Shown: in pieces, positions 28,438-38,878 of the stretch
How positions within the stretch are numbered: the first letter of the stretch is position 1
Layout of the letters: the number at the start of each line of letters is the position of its first letter
From: an uncultured Ectothiorhodospiraceae bacterium
Lineage (GTDB): Bacteria > Pseudomonadota > Gammaproteobacteria > UBA9214
DNA length: 64,000 nucleotides
Direction of reading: 5' to 3'
NCBI GenBank assembly: GCA_947258545.1
Contig: CAMYJI010000006.1
Location: 25,943-89,942, forward strand
Made by a program: the position numbers and the translations under genes
Notes under the pieces: generated by a model
Told to the model about the DNA's origin: nothing
Databases searched by the model: none
Seen by the model: the letters and a program-made list of their open reading frames with translations, nothing else

Positions 28438-28617
28438 ATGGCCGTTCAACAGAACCGTAAAACGCCATCCAGGCGCGGCATGCGCCGTTCCCATGACAGT
28501 CTGAGTGAGGCTGCGCTGTCGATCGAGCCGACCACCGGTGAGACCCACCGGCGCCATCATGTCAGCCCTGACGGTTTTTACCGTGGCCGCAAGGTCATCA
28601 ACAAGGATCTTGATTGA
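28438..28617 (+). CDS. rpmF: 50S ribosomal protein L32
   Basis: The 59-residue basic protein begins [20 protein letters not shown], the L32 signature, and ends [14 protein letters not shown]. It is the non-zinc form (no Cys pairs). It has the good site AAGGAG ahead of its ATG. Position between yceD and plsX is universal in this group. Confidence 0.97.
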   Translation: MAVQQNRKTPSRRGMRRSHDSLSEAALSIEPTTGETHRRHHVSPDGFYRGRKVINKDLD

Positions 28618-28709
28618 TCAACACTAAAGCCGGGTGCTGATCAGCGATCGCACCCGCAGACAAAAAGACACCAATTCTCACTATACAAGCGTGTGCCTCA
28701 ATTCTTGTC

Positions 28710-29738
28710 ATGAGTTCAAGAATAACGGTTGCGCTTGATGCAATGGGTGGCGATGTCGGGCCGGATGTAGTCGTCCCGGCCGCACATAGCGCGCTCGAGC
28801 AGAATGACGACCTGAGTATCATCCTCGTCGGGGACGAGTCCATACTCAATCAGGCGATCGGCAGGTACAAGGCCGGCACACACGACCGGCTGCATGTCCA
28901 TCATGCCAGCCAGTCAGTCGAGATGGACGAATTGCCCTCGCATGCACTGCGCAACAAGAAGGACTCCTCTATGCGCGTGGCCATCAACCTGGTCAATGAC
29001 GGGACTGCCGATGCCTGCGTGAGCGCCGGGAATACCGGTGCCCTGATGGCGACCTCACGCTTCGTACTGAAAATGCTACCCGGCATCGACCGCCCGGCGA
29101 TCTGCACGGCAATCCCTTCCATTAGCGCACACACCTGGATGCTCGACCTGGGGGCGAATGTCGATTGTGACGCCGAGCATCTGCTGCAGTTCGCGGTCAT
29201 GGGTTCGGTCCTGGCCAAGGCGGTGGACAACAACGAGCACCCGCGCATCGGCCTGCTGAATATCGGTGAAGAGGAGATCAAGGGCAATGAGCAGGTCAAG
29301 CAAGCGGCACAATTGCTCTCCGGCAGTCACTTGAACTACCAGGGCTATGCCGAGGGTGATGATATCTACAAGGGCAATTTCGACGTCGTCGTATGCGATG
29401 GCTTTGTTGGCAATATTTCGCTCAAGACCAGCGAGGGCGTTGCCAAGATGATTGCCCGGTTCATCCGCGAGGAATTCAGCCGCAACCTGCTCACCAAACT
29501 CGCCGCCCTGGTCACCATGCCGGTCCTCAAGGCCTTCCGCAACCGGATAGATCCAAGGCGCTACAACGGCGCGACCCTGCTGGGACTGAGGGGGATCGTA
29601 ATCAAGAGTCACGGTGGTGCCGACGCACTGGCGTTTGCCAGCGCCATCAAGGTCGCCGTCGTGGAAGTGCGTGAATCGGTGCCGGAGCGGATCAGTAAGC
29701 AACTGGAATCATACCTTCGACACAGGCAGGCGATATGA
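28710..29738 (+). CDS. plsX: phosphate acyltransferase PlsX
   Basis: PlsX converts acyl-ACP to acyl-phosphate for phospholipid synthesis. The 342-residue protein starts [20 protein letters not shown], the family signature, and keeps [14 protein letters not shown] and [13 protein letters not shown]. It begins 92 bases after rpmF and overlaps fabH by 4 bases (ATGA), so it is co-translated with it. Confidence 0.96.
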   Translation: MSSRITVALDAMGGDVGPDVVVPAAHSALEQNDDLSIILVGDESILNQAIGRYKAGTHDRLHVHHASQSVEMDELPSHALRNKKDSSMRVAINLVNDGTADACVSAGNTGALMATSRFVLKMLPGIDRPAICTAIPSISAHTWMLDLGANVDCDAEHLLQFAVMGSVLAKAVDNNEHPRIGLLNIGEEEIKGNEQVKQAAQLLSGSHLNYQGYAEGDDIYKGNFDVVVCDGFVGNISLKTSEGVAKMIARFIREEFSRNLLTKLAALVTMPVLKAFRNRIDPRRYNGATLLGLRGIVIKSHGGADALAFASAIKVAVVEVRESVPERISKQLESYLRHRQAI

Positions 29739-30703
29739 AGTTTTCACGCATTACGGGAACCGGCAGTTATCTGCCCGAGAAGGTACTGACCAACCATGAC
29801 CTGGAAAAGATCATGGACACCAGTGATGAATGGATCCGCGACCGTACCGGCATTGCCAAGCGGCATATCGCCGCCGGTGACGAGACTGCCTGTGATCTGG
29901 CCGAGATCGCGGCCACCCGGGCCATGGAGGCTGCCGGCCGCACGCCGCGCCAGATCGACCTCATTGTGCTGGCGACCACGACGCCCGACCGGGTCTTTCC
30001 CAGTACCGCCTGCCTGCTGCAGCAGCGCCTCGACATCCATGGCACCGCTGCCTTCGATGTGCAAGCGGTTTGCACCGGTTTTATCTACGCACTGAGCATC
30101 GCAGACAAGTTCATCCGCACGAATTCGGCGCGCTGCGCCCTGGTGGTCGGCACGGAGACACTGTCACGTATCGTCGACTGGAATGACCGTAGCACCAGTA
30201 TCCTGTTCGGCGATGGCGCCGGTGCAGTGGTGCTGGAGGCCAGCGACGAGCCCGGCATCCTGTCAACGCATCTGCATGCGGACGGTAGCTACGAGCACCT
30301 GCTGACCGTGCCTGCCGGCATCTCCTCCGGCTATGACAAGGTGCAGAGCGGGCAGGCCTACGTGCACATGCAGGGTAATGAGGTCTTCAAGATGGCGGTA
30401 AACACGCTGGGACGGATCGTTGATGAAACCCTGGCCGCCAATGATATGGAGAAGACGGACGTCGACTGGCTGATCCCTCATCAGGCCAATATTCGCATCA
30501 TCCAGGCCACGGCGAGGAAACTGAAAATGTCGATGGACCGTGTCGTCGTGACAGTTGATGATCACGGCAATACCTCGGCGGCATCGGTACCGCTGGCGCT
30601 CGATACCGCGGTACGCGACGGGCGCATCAAGCGCGGGGAAACGCTGCTCATGGAGGCCTTCGGCGGCGGCTTCACCTGGGGCTCGGCCCTGCTGAAGTAC
30701 TGA
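29735..30703 (+). CDS. fabH: beta-ketoacyl-ACP synthase III
   Basis: FabH starts fatty-acid synthesis by joining acetyl-CoA and malonyl-ACP. The 322-residue protein has nucleophile Cys113 in [10 protein letters not shown], the catalytic His in IPHQANIRI and the Asn in [20 protein letters not shown] and [11 protein letters not shown] are as expected. It is coupled to plsX, and a MITE-like element separates it from fabD. Confidence 0.97.
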   Translation: MKFSRITGTGSYLPEKVLTNHDLEKIMDTSDEWIRDRTGIAKRHIAAGDETACDLAEIAATRAMEAAGRTPRQIDLIVLATTTPDRVFPSTACLLQQRLDIHGTAAFDVQAVCTGFIYALSIADKFIRTNSARCALVVGTETLSRIVDWNDRSTSILFGDGAGAVVLEASDEPGILSTHLHADGSYEHLLTVPAGISSGYDKVQSGQAYVHMQGNEVFKMAVNTLGRIVDETLAANDMEKTDVDWLIPHQANIRIIQATARKLKMSMDRVVVTVDDHGNTSAASVPLALDTAVRDGRIKRGETLLMEAFGGGFTWGSALLKY

Positions 30704-30735
30704 GTAATTCCGATAGACATTATAAAAGCAAATCT

Positions 30736-30874
30736 ACCGCAGAGGCGCAGAGAACGCGGAGAAAAATAGTATTAATCACCTGGTAAATGCAATGTACTTA
30801 ATTCTTGCTGATGTACGTATTCGACACTACTCATCCAAATAAAGATTACTCTGCGTTCTCTGCATCTCAGCGGT
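30736..30874. repeat. MITE-like element, copy 2 (139 bp)
   Basis: Terminal inverted repeats of 26 bases (30736-30761 and 30849-30874) pair with four mismatches around an 87-base AT-rich core with no ORF. Ends and size match copy 1 at 24270-24409. The core shows patches like copy 1 when read in reverse complement (for example GAATTAA followed by TGCA and CCAGG), suggesting the two sit in opposite orientation. It lies inside the fab operon between fabH and fabD. Confidence 0.8.
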
Positions 30875-30912
30875 GAAATGTTATTGATCCATGAACTATG
30901 CACTGACTCACT

Positions 30913-31866
30913 ATGACTGCATCATCTGAAAAAACCGGTTCGACACTGGCTATGGTCTTCCCGGGGCAGGGCTCCCAGTCGGTTGGCATGTTGTCCGGGC
31001 TGGCGGATGCCTATCCGCAGGTCGCCGCAACCTTTAACGAGGCCGGTGACGTGCTGGGCTATGACCTGTGGGCACTGGTCAAGGACGGGCCCGCTGAAGA
31101 CCTGAACCGGACCGACAGGACGCAACCGGCCATGCTGGCCGCCGGTGTGGCGGTGTGGCGCATCTGGCAGGCTCGAGAAGGCAGGATGCCGGCCGTCATG
31201 GCCGGCCACAGCCTGGGTGAATACACGGCGCTGGTTTGCGCGGGCGCACTGGGCTATACCGATGCGGTTGCGCTGGTTGCCGAGCGCGGGCGCTGCATGC
31301 AGGACGCGGTGCCGGTGGGCAGCGGCGCCATGGCGGCGATCCTCGGCCTGAGCGACGCGGCCGTTGCCGCGGTTTGCAGCGAGGCTGCGCAGGGCGATGT
31401 TGTAACCGCCGTCAATTTCAATTCACCAGGCCAGGTGGTCATCGCCGGCGAGGCGCAGGCGGTTCAACGGGCAACCGTCCTGGCAAAGGAAAACGGCGCA
31501 AAACGCGCCGTCCCCTTGCCTGTCAGTGTACCGTCGCACTGCGCGCTGATGCAGCCGGCGGCAGAACGCTTTGCCGTCCATCTGAAGGCAGCGGCGATTG
31601 ATGCGCCACAGATTCCGGTTATCCAGAATGTGGATGTAATGGCGCATGAAAGTCCGGATGACATGAGGGATGCACTCGAGCACCAGTTATACAGGCCGGT
31701 GCAATGGGTCAGGACCATCGAGGCCATGCGCGAACACGGGGTGAACCGGATAATCGAGGCAGGTCCCGGCAAGGTGCTTGCCGGTTTGTGCAAGCGTATC
31801 GACAAGTCATTGACGGTGCTGCCGGTGCATGACACTGACACGCTGGACGCTGCACTGGATTCTTAA
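30913..31866 (+). CDS. fabD: malonyl-CoA:ACP transacylase
   Basis: FabD loads malonyl groups onto ACP. The 317-residue protein has the N-terminal VFPGQGSQSVGM, nucleophile Ser in GHSLGEYTAL, the Arg in LVAERGRCMQ and the catalytic His in VPSHCALM. Length is normal. It follows the MITE-like element and is 30 bases before the fabG start. Confidence 0.96.
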   Translation: MTASSEKTGSTLAMVFPGQGSQSVGMLSGLADAYPQVAATFNEAGDVLGYDLWALVKDGPAEDLNRTDRTQPAMLAAGVAVWRIWQAREGRMPAVMAGHSLGEYTALVCAGALGYTDAVALVAERGRCMQDAVPVGSGAMAAILGLSDAAVAAVCSEAAQGDVVTAVNFNSPGQVVIAGEAQAVQRATVLAKENGAKRAVPLPVSVPSHCALMQPAAERFAVHLKAAAIDAPQIPVIQNVDVMAHESPDDMRDALEHQLYRPVQWVRTIEAMREHGVNRIIEAGPGKVLAGLCKRIDKSLTVLPVHDTDTLDAALDS

Positions 31867-31896
31867 CCAAACAAACGCACGGCTGTGGAGACAGGC

Positions 31897-32640
31897 ATGG
31901 CATTTGATAACGAGATCGGATTGGTAACCGGGGCCAGCCGCGGCATCGGCAAGGCGATTGCACTGGAACTCGGTTTGCGCGGTGCAACCGTCGTGGGGAC
32001 GGCCACGAGCGAGAATGGCGCCAAAGGTATCACTTCGATGCTGGCTGAAAACAACATTCGTGGCACCGGTATGGTGCTGAACGTAACAGACACGGACTCG
32101 ATCGCCGCATTTCTGAAGGCGGTGCAGGACGACTACGGAACACCCGGCATCCTGGTGAACAATGCCGGGATCACCCGTGACAATCTGCTCATGCGCATGA
32201 AGGACGAGGAGTGGGACGATGTCATCCAGACCAACCTGACATCGGCCTTTCGTATGAGCAAGGCCTGCCTGCGCGGGATGATGAAGGCGAAGCATGGCCG
32301 GATTATCACTATCAGCTCGGTCATCGCTGCGACCGGCAATCCGGGTCAGGCGAATTACGCGGCGACCAAGGCCGGTGTCATCGGTTTCACGAAATCACTG
32401 GCCCGCGAAGTCGGGTCGCGCGGTATCACGGTCAACACGGTGGCACCCGGTTTCATCGATACCGACATGACCCGTGCCTTGCCCGAGGAGCAACGTAATC
32501 GATTGCTCGAGCAGATACCGCTTGCCCGGCTGGGTGATGTCAGGGATATCGCACAGGCCGTCGCCTTCCTTGCCTCGAACGAGGCCGGCTATATCACCGG
32601 GGAGACACTGCATGTCAATGGCGGGATGTATATGGGGTAA
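31897..32640 (+). CDS. fabG: 3-oxoacyl-ACP reductase
   Basis: FabG is the NADPH-dependent ketoreductase of fatty-acid elongation. The 247-residue short-chain dehydrogenase has the nucleotide loop TGASRGIG, NNAGITRDN, and the Ser-Tyr-Lys triad in ISSVIAATGNPGQANYAATK. I chose ATG at 31897, which has GGAG 6 bases upstream and gives the family length; a GTG four codons earlier is possible. Confidence 0.96.
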   Translation: MAFDNEIGLVTGASRGIGKAIALELGLRGATVVGTATSENGAKGITSMLAENNIRGTGMVLNVTDTDSIAAFLKAVQDDYGTPGILVNNAGITRDNLLMRMKDEEWDDVIQTNLTSAFRMSKACLRGMMKAKHGRIITISSVIAATGNPGQANYAATKAGVIGFTKSLAREVGSRGITVNTVAPGFIDTDMTRALPEEQRNRLLEQIPLARLGDVRDIAQAVAFLASNEAGYITGETLHVNGGMYMG

Positions 32641-32800
32641 GGGTGGCACCCCGGTTTGTACCCGTTTCAAATCGATTATCTGCATTATGATGTATAGATA
32701 ACCAACTGAATATTATATAAATAATATAATATAAATTAGTGTATTGCCGAATGTTTAAGCGGTTGACTGTGTGGCGCCAGAAAACCTGCGTGAGTCTTAC

Positions 32801-32830
32801 TTGTATCTTGTCTCGTGCATTCACTACAAT
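32801..32830 (+). promoter_or_regulatory. candidate promoter of acpP
   Basis: TTGTAT (32801-32806) and TACAAT (32825-32830) are 18 bases apart and about 70 bases upstream of the acpP start, in an AT-rich 263-base gap. A separate acpP promoter is usual because ACP is needed in large amounts. The -35 is weak, so this is a candidate only. Confidence 0.4.
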
Positions 32831-32903
32831 AGCCGCGCAGTGGATACTGCGCTAGCTGCACAGTTTCCGCTGCGCTACCCAAAACAGAGAGGAATAACCT
32901 GAA

Positions 32904-33140
32904 ATGAGCAATGTTGATGAGCGCGTCAAGAAGATCGTTATCGAGCAGCTGGGGGTAAAGGAAGATGAGGTAACGAATCCCGCTTCCTTTGTCGATGATC
33001 TTGGCGCCGATTCTCTGGACACCGTAGAGCTGGTCATGGCCCTGGAAGAGGAATTCGAATGCGAGATTCCCGATGAGGAGGCCGAAAAAATCACAACTGT
33101 CCAGCAGGCGATTGATTACGTTAACGCCCACCTGGGTTGA
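32904..33140 (+). CDS. acpP: acyl carrier protein
   Basis: The 78-residue acidic protein carries growing acyl chains on a phosphopantetheine attached to Ser37 in [15 protein letters not shown]. The start is preceded by AGAGAGGAA. It has its own upstream gap and a terminator after it, so its expression may be set apart from the flanking genes. Confidence 0.98.
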   Translation: MSNVDERVKKIVIEQLGVKEDEVTNPASFVDDLGADSLDTVELVMALEEEFECEIPDEEAEKITTVQQAIDYVNAHLG

Positions 33141-33160
33141 TCCTGTCCCTACCAGATTCT

Positions 33161-33193
33161 GGCCGCACCCGCATTACACCGGTGCGGCCTTTT
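33161..33193 (+). terminator. intrinsic terminator after acpP
   Basis: A 9-bp stem (GGCCGCACC with GGTGCGGCC), an 11-base loop and TTTTGC form a Rho-independent terminator 20 bases after the acpP stop. It may be partial, letting some transcription reach fabF. Confidence 0.8.
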
Positions 33194-33243
33194 GCATTCA
33201 ATCGCACAACCCTTCCTTACCTGGCACTGGCAGGAGTTAGGCA

Positions 33244-34485
33244 TTGTCCAAAAGACGCGTAGTTATCACCGGGCTGGGTATTGTTTCTCCTGTCGGTAAT
33301 ACGATCGATGCCGCGTGGTCCGCAATCAGGGCCGGCAAGAGCGGCATTGGTCCGATTAGCAATTTCGATGTATCCGGTTTTCCGGTCCGTATCAGTGGCG
33401 AGGTCCGGGACTTCGATATCACCCAATATATCTCCGCAAAGGATGCCCGCAAGATGGCGCCATTTATCCACTACGGCATCGCAGCGGCCTGTCAGGCATT
33501 CGAGGATTCCGGTGTCGAGATAAACGAGGCCAATGCCCAGCGTGCCGGCCTGGCCATCGGTTCCGGGATCGGCGGGCTGCCAGGAATCGAGCAAACCTAC
33601 CAGGCCTTCATCGATGGCGGTCCCCGCAAGATTTCACCGTTTTTTGTACCGGCCAACATCATCAACATGATCGCCGGCAACCTCTCCATTATTTATGGCA
33701 TGAAGGGTCCCAATATCGCCATTGTCACGGCCTGTACCACGGCCACGCACAATATCGGGATTGCGGCGCGGATGATTGCCTACGGGGATGCCGACATTAT
33801 GATGGCCGGCGGTGCGGAGATGTCGACCTGTCCCACGGGTGTCGGCGGTTTTGCTGCCGCCCGCGCCCTGTCAACGCGCAACGAAGATCCAGAGGCGGCC
33901 AGTCGTCCCTGGGACAAAGACCGCGACGGCTTCGTGCTGAGTGACGGGGCGGGGATCCTGATGCTCGAGGAATACGAACTGGCGCACAAGCGCGGTGCCA
34001 ATATCTATGCGGAAATCGCCGGTTTCGGCATGAGTGGTGATGCCTACCACATGACCCAGCCGCCCGGCGATGGGGAGGGTGCCGCACAATGCATACAGAA
34101 TGCCCTCAGTGACGCCGGCATGAACATCGACGCAGTCGACTATATCAATGCCCACGGGACCTCCACGCCGGCAGGTGATGTGGCCGAGACCAGGGCGGTT
34201 AAACGTGTCTTCGGTGACATGGCCGGGAAGCTTGCCATCAGTTCAACCAAGTCGATGACCGGCCATCTGCTCGGTGCCGCCGGCGGTGTGGAGGCGGTGT
34301 TCACCGCGCTTGCGCTGCGTGACCAGGTCGCCCCGCCGACCATCAACCTGGATAACCCGGACCCGGAGTCTGATCTCGATTATGTAGCGCACACGGCCCG
34401 GGATATGAAGATCGACGTCGCAATGAGCAATTCATTCGGCTTTGGCGGCACCAACGGCACCCTGATCCTGCGCAAGCCGGACTGA
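33244..34485 (+). CDS. fabF: beta-ketoacyl-ACP synthase II
   Basis: FabF elongates acyl-ACP. The 413-residue protein has nucleophile Cys in [12 protein letters not shown] and the two catalytic His in [11 protein letters not shown] and [25 protein letters not shown] ends the fold. The start is TTG, preceded by AGGAG at 33231-33235; no ATG is available near the expected N terminus SKRRVVITG. Confidence 0.96.
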   Translation: MSKRRVVITGLGIVSPVGNTIDAAWSAIRAGKSGIGPISNFDVSGFPVRISGEVRDFDITQYISAKDARKMAPFIHYGIAAACQAFEDSGVEINEANAQRAGLAIGSGIGGLPGIEQTYQAFIDGGPRKISPFFVPANIINMIAGNLSIIYGMKGPNIAIVTACTTATHNIGIAARMIAYGDADIMMAGGAEMSTCPTGVGGFAAARALSTRNEDPEAASRPWDKDRDGFVLSDGAGILMLEEYELAHKRGANIYAEIAGFGMSGDAYHMTQPPGDGEGAAQCIQNALSDAGMNIDAVDYINAHGTSTPAGDVAETRAVKRVFGDMAGKLAISSTKSMTGHLLGAAGGVEAVFTALALRDQVAPPTINLDNPDPESDLDYVAHTARDMKIDVAMSNSFGFGGTNGTLILRKPD

Positions 34486-34490
34486 AACCG

Positions 34491-35906
34491 ATGGAAGCCC
34501 GCTGTGACATGGGCGGCAACGGAGACTCAATCTCCCTGACCGGACAGTCGGCCTGCGTGGTCCGTGAGCTGGAGCAGCGCTTTGATCTGCTTGCCCTGCA
34601 CCGGCTGGACCCGGCGCGTTATCCCCACCTCCTGCAAAGTTCCGCGCACGGGCGGTTTGATATCCTGTTTGCCTTCCCGGAAGAGAGCCTGACGCTCGAT
34701 GCACGCGGGACACTGACCGGGCCGGACCGGGTGGAACCGGAAGGCGGCGATTTTCTGGAGAGCCTCGATCGCTGGTGCCGGTTGCTGCAGGCAGGGTCGC
34801 CCGCTCACGAGATCCTGCCGTTTAGCGGTGGCTGGTTTGTCTACCTGGGCTATGAGCTTGCCGGCCAGATCGAGCCACGCCTGCATTTGCCCGGGGCAGG
34901 GGGCAGGTTGCCCGTTGCCATTGCCACCCGGTTTGCCAGCGCCGTGATTTATGATCATGAGCTGGATGGCACCTACATCGTGACCGAGGCCGCGTGTGCA
35001 GACCGGATCGATGACATCGCGCGGGATATCGCAGTCTTGCCACGCCCGGATGAGCCCGGTGTCCCGCTGGCCCTGAACGGTGTGGTTACCGAGGCAGCGT
35101 CAGACGCGTACCTGAATGCCGTTACGCGCATCCATGATTATATTCGTGAAGGCGATGTCTTCCAGGTGAACCTGTCACGTCCATGGGATGTTGCCGCGCG
35201 CGATGTTGTCGATGTCCCGGCCCTGTATGCCAGCCTCCGGCACCACAACCCCGCGCCGTTCGCCGGCATCGCACGCTGGGACAACGCCGCCATCGTCAGT
35301 TCGTCCCCGGAACGCCTGGTGCGGGTGCGCGGGCGTACGGTCGAGACCCGGCCTATCGCCGGGACCCGTCCCCGGAGCCTCTCCAGGAAGGCCGATACGG
35401 CCTATTCAAAGGAATTGATGGCACACCCCAAGGAACGTGCCGAGCACATCATGCTGATCGATCTGGAACGCAATGACCTTGGGCGCATCAGCGTGCCGGG
35501 AACGGTCCAGGTCGATGAATTCATGGTCCTCGAGTCCTACGCACATGTGCATCATATCGTCTCGAACGTGCGCGCCGAACTGCGTCCCGATGTCACCCCC
35601 GGACAGGTGATCGCGGCCGTGTTTCCCGGCGGGACCATTACCGGCTGTCCCAAGGTGCGTTGCATGGAGATCATCGCCGAACTCGAGGGGGAGTCCAGGG
35701 AGGCCTATACCGGTTCCATGGGCTACATCAACCGCGACGGCAGCATGGACCTGAATATCCTGATCCGCACCATGACCGTAGAAGCTGACCGTGTCCGGCT
35801 GCGTGCCGGCGCCGGTATCGTTGCCGACTCGGTGCCGGAGGCGGAGCTGGAAGAGACCCGGGCCAAGGCGCGCGGCCTGTTACATGCCCTGGGGCGAATC
35901 ATATGA
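34491..35906 (+). CDS. pabB: aminodeoxychorismate synthase component I
   Basis: PabB aminates chorismate to 4-amino-4-deoxychorismate for folate synthesis. The 471-residue protein has the chorismate-binding domain with FQVNLSRPW, GGTITGCPKVRCMEII and GAGIVADSVPEAE. The motif that is PIKGT in E. coli PabB reads PIAGT here, as in anthranilate synthase, so the covalent-Lys mechanism is not expected. Overlap with pabC by 4 bases supports the pab role over TrpE. No glutaminase gene (pabA) is next to it. Confidence 0.88.
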   Translation: MEARCDMGGNGDSISLTGQSACVVRELEQRFDLLALHRLDPARYPHLLQSSAHGRFDILFAFPEESLTLDARGTLTGPDRVEPEGGDFLESLDRWCRLLQAGSPAHEILPFSGGWFVYLGYELAGQIEPRLHLPGAGGRLPVAIATRFASAVIYDHELDGTYIVTEAACADRIDDIARDIAVLPRPDEPGVPLALNGVVTEAASDAYLNAVTRIHDYIREGDVFQVNLSRPWDVAARDVVDVPALYASLRHHNPAPFAGIARWDNAAIVSSSPERLVRVRGRTVETRPIAGTRPRSLSRKADTAYSKELMAHPKERAEHIMLIDLERNDLGRISVPGTVQVDEFMVLESYAHVHHIVSNVRAELRPDVTPGQVIAAVFPGGTITGCPKVRCMEIIAELEGESREAYTGSMGYINRDGSMDLNILIRTMTVEADRVRLRAGAGIVADSVPEAELEETRAKARGLLHALGRII

Positions 35907-36757
35907 CGACAGACACCACCATCCCGGTGTTGATCAACGGCGCGGCGGAAGACCGGATCTCAAGCCTCGACAGGGGGCTGCTGTATGGCGATGGCCTGTT
36001 TGAAACCATTGCGGTTGCAGACGGCAGGCCCGTTTTCTGGTCGCGTCACATGGCCCGCTTGCAGGCAGGCAGCGAACGACTGGGCATTCCCTGCGTTGAC
36101 GCAGACAGGCTGGCCGAAGAGGCCCGCGGCCTGTTGCAGGGTGTGGAGCGGTGCATTCTAAAGATTATCGTGACCCGTGGCACGGGCGGGCGTGGCTACC
36201 GGGCGCCGACTGATCCGCAGCCGACCCGCATCATCCAGCGGCACCCGTGGGCGGATTATCCGGCCAGCTGTACTGAGCAAGGCGTGCGAGTCCGGCTCTG
36301 TGAGCAGCGCCTGGGGACAGACCCATTGCTGGCCGGCGTCAAGCACCTCAATCGCCTCGAACAGATCCTGGCGCGGCAGGAATGGACGGATCCCGAGATA
36401 ATGGAGGGCCTGATGGCGGACTGGCAGGGCAACCTGGTCGAGGGCACCATGAGCAATCTGTTCGTCGTGCAAGGCCCGGTGCTGGCAACACCGGATCTGG
36501 GTCGCTGCGGGGTCGCCGGTATTGTGCGTGGCGTCGTCATAGAGCTGGCCGAGGAACTGGGACTGTCGTTGGCGGTCCGGGACCTCACCCTGACGGCCTT
36601 GCGGGCGGCGGACGAGGTGTTCCTGACCAATAGCGTCATCGGTATCTGGCCCGTCATACGACTCGATGATCATTCCTGGCGCAGGGGCCAGGTGGCACGC
36701 CAGTTACAGGAAGGGCTTGCCGGCCTGCATCGGGGAGATGAGCAATGGCAGCATTAG
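35903..36757 (+). CDS. pabC: aminodeoxychorismate lyase
   Basis: PabC is a PLP enzyme that splits aminodeoxychorismate into 4-aminobenzoate and pyruvate. The 284-residue fold-type IV protein shows LDRGLLYGDGLFETI near the start, the PLP-binding Lys in GVKHLNRLEQ, and EGTMSNLFVV. It overlaps pabB and lies 19 bases before mltG. Confidence 0.93.
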   Translation: MTTDTTIPVLINGAAEDRISSLDRGLLYGDGLFETIAVADGRPVFWSRHMARLQAGSERLGIPCVDADRLAEEARGLLQGVERCILKIIVTRGTGGRGYRAPTDPQPTRIIQRHPWADYPASCTEQGVRVRLCEQRLGTDPLLAGVKHLNRLEQILARQEWTDPEIMEGLMADWQGNLVEGTMSNLFVVQGPVLATPDLGRCGVAGIVRGVVIELAEELGLSLAVRDLTLTALRAADEVFLTNSVIGIWPVIRLDDHSWRRGQVARQLQEGLAGLHRGDEQWQH

Positions 36758-36776
36758 AACCGCAGGGGCACCCGTC

Positions 36777-38470
<1,694 letters not shown>

Positions 38471-38878
38471 TGCCGGTGGCCCCGTGGCAGCCACTTACCG
38501 CTGCTGTTAATCGGCGGCCATACTGCGTGCTCCAGGCTTAGTTTCCCCTGCCAGGCGCCCACATCCACTGAATTTCTCTGTGGAGAATCCCTGGGTTATG
38601 AATCCTTTTTCTAAGAGAGGGTTACCACTGATTTATCCTGAAAGTTGTTAACTCCCCGGCATCCCCGCAAACCGGAGTCAGGGAATATATCCCTGTCATG
38701 AGGCGTCACTATTGATGTCTGGTATTTCCACGACGTCATATTTGGTCCTTTCCATCGTGGCAGATCACCAAACCGCTGCGGGTTGTGTGTGCCGACTGTA
38801 CCGCCATGACCCACCCGGCAATAGCAACACCAGCCCGGGTACACCATAACAATCACACAGCACAGAGGAGCACAAGTC
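38471..38878. other. 408-bp region at the left edge of the accessory island
   Basis: No gene is seen. The region holds one copy of the shared promoter-like motif (38682-38707) and a leader of about 165 bases ahead of the metallophosphatase gene. I saw no tRNA, attachment-site repeat or transposase remnant marking an insertion point. Confidence 0.6.
38682..38707 (+). promoter_or_regulatory. ECF-type promoter motif P1 (GGAATA-N16-CGTC)
   Basis: GGAATA begins at 38682 and CGTC lies at 38704-38707. The spacing (17 bases between GGAAT and CGTC) is the same as in five other sites in this island. It points at the metallophosphatase gene starting at 38879. Confidence 0.7.
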
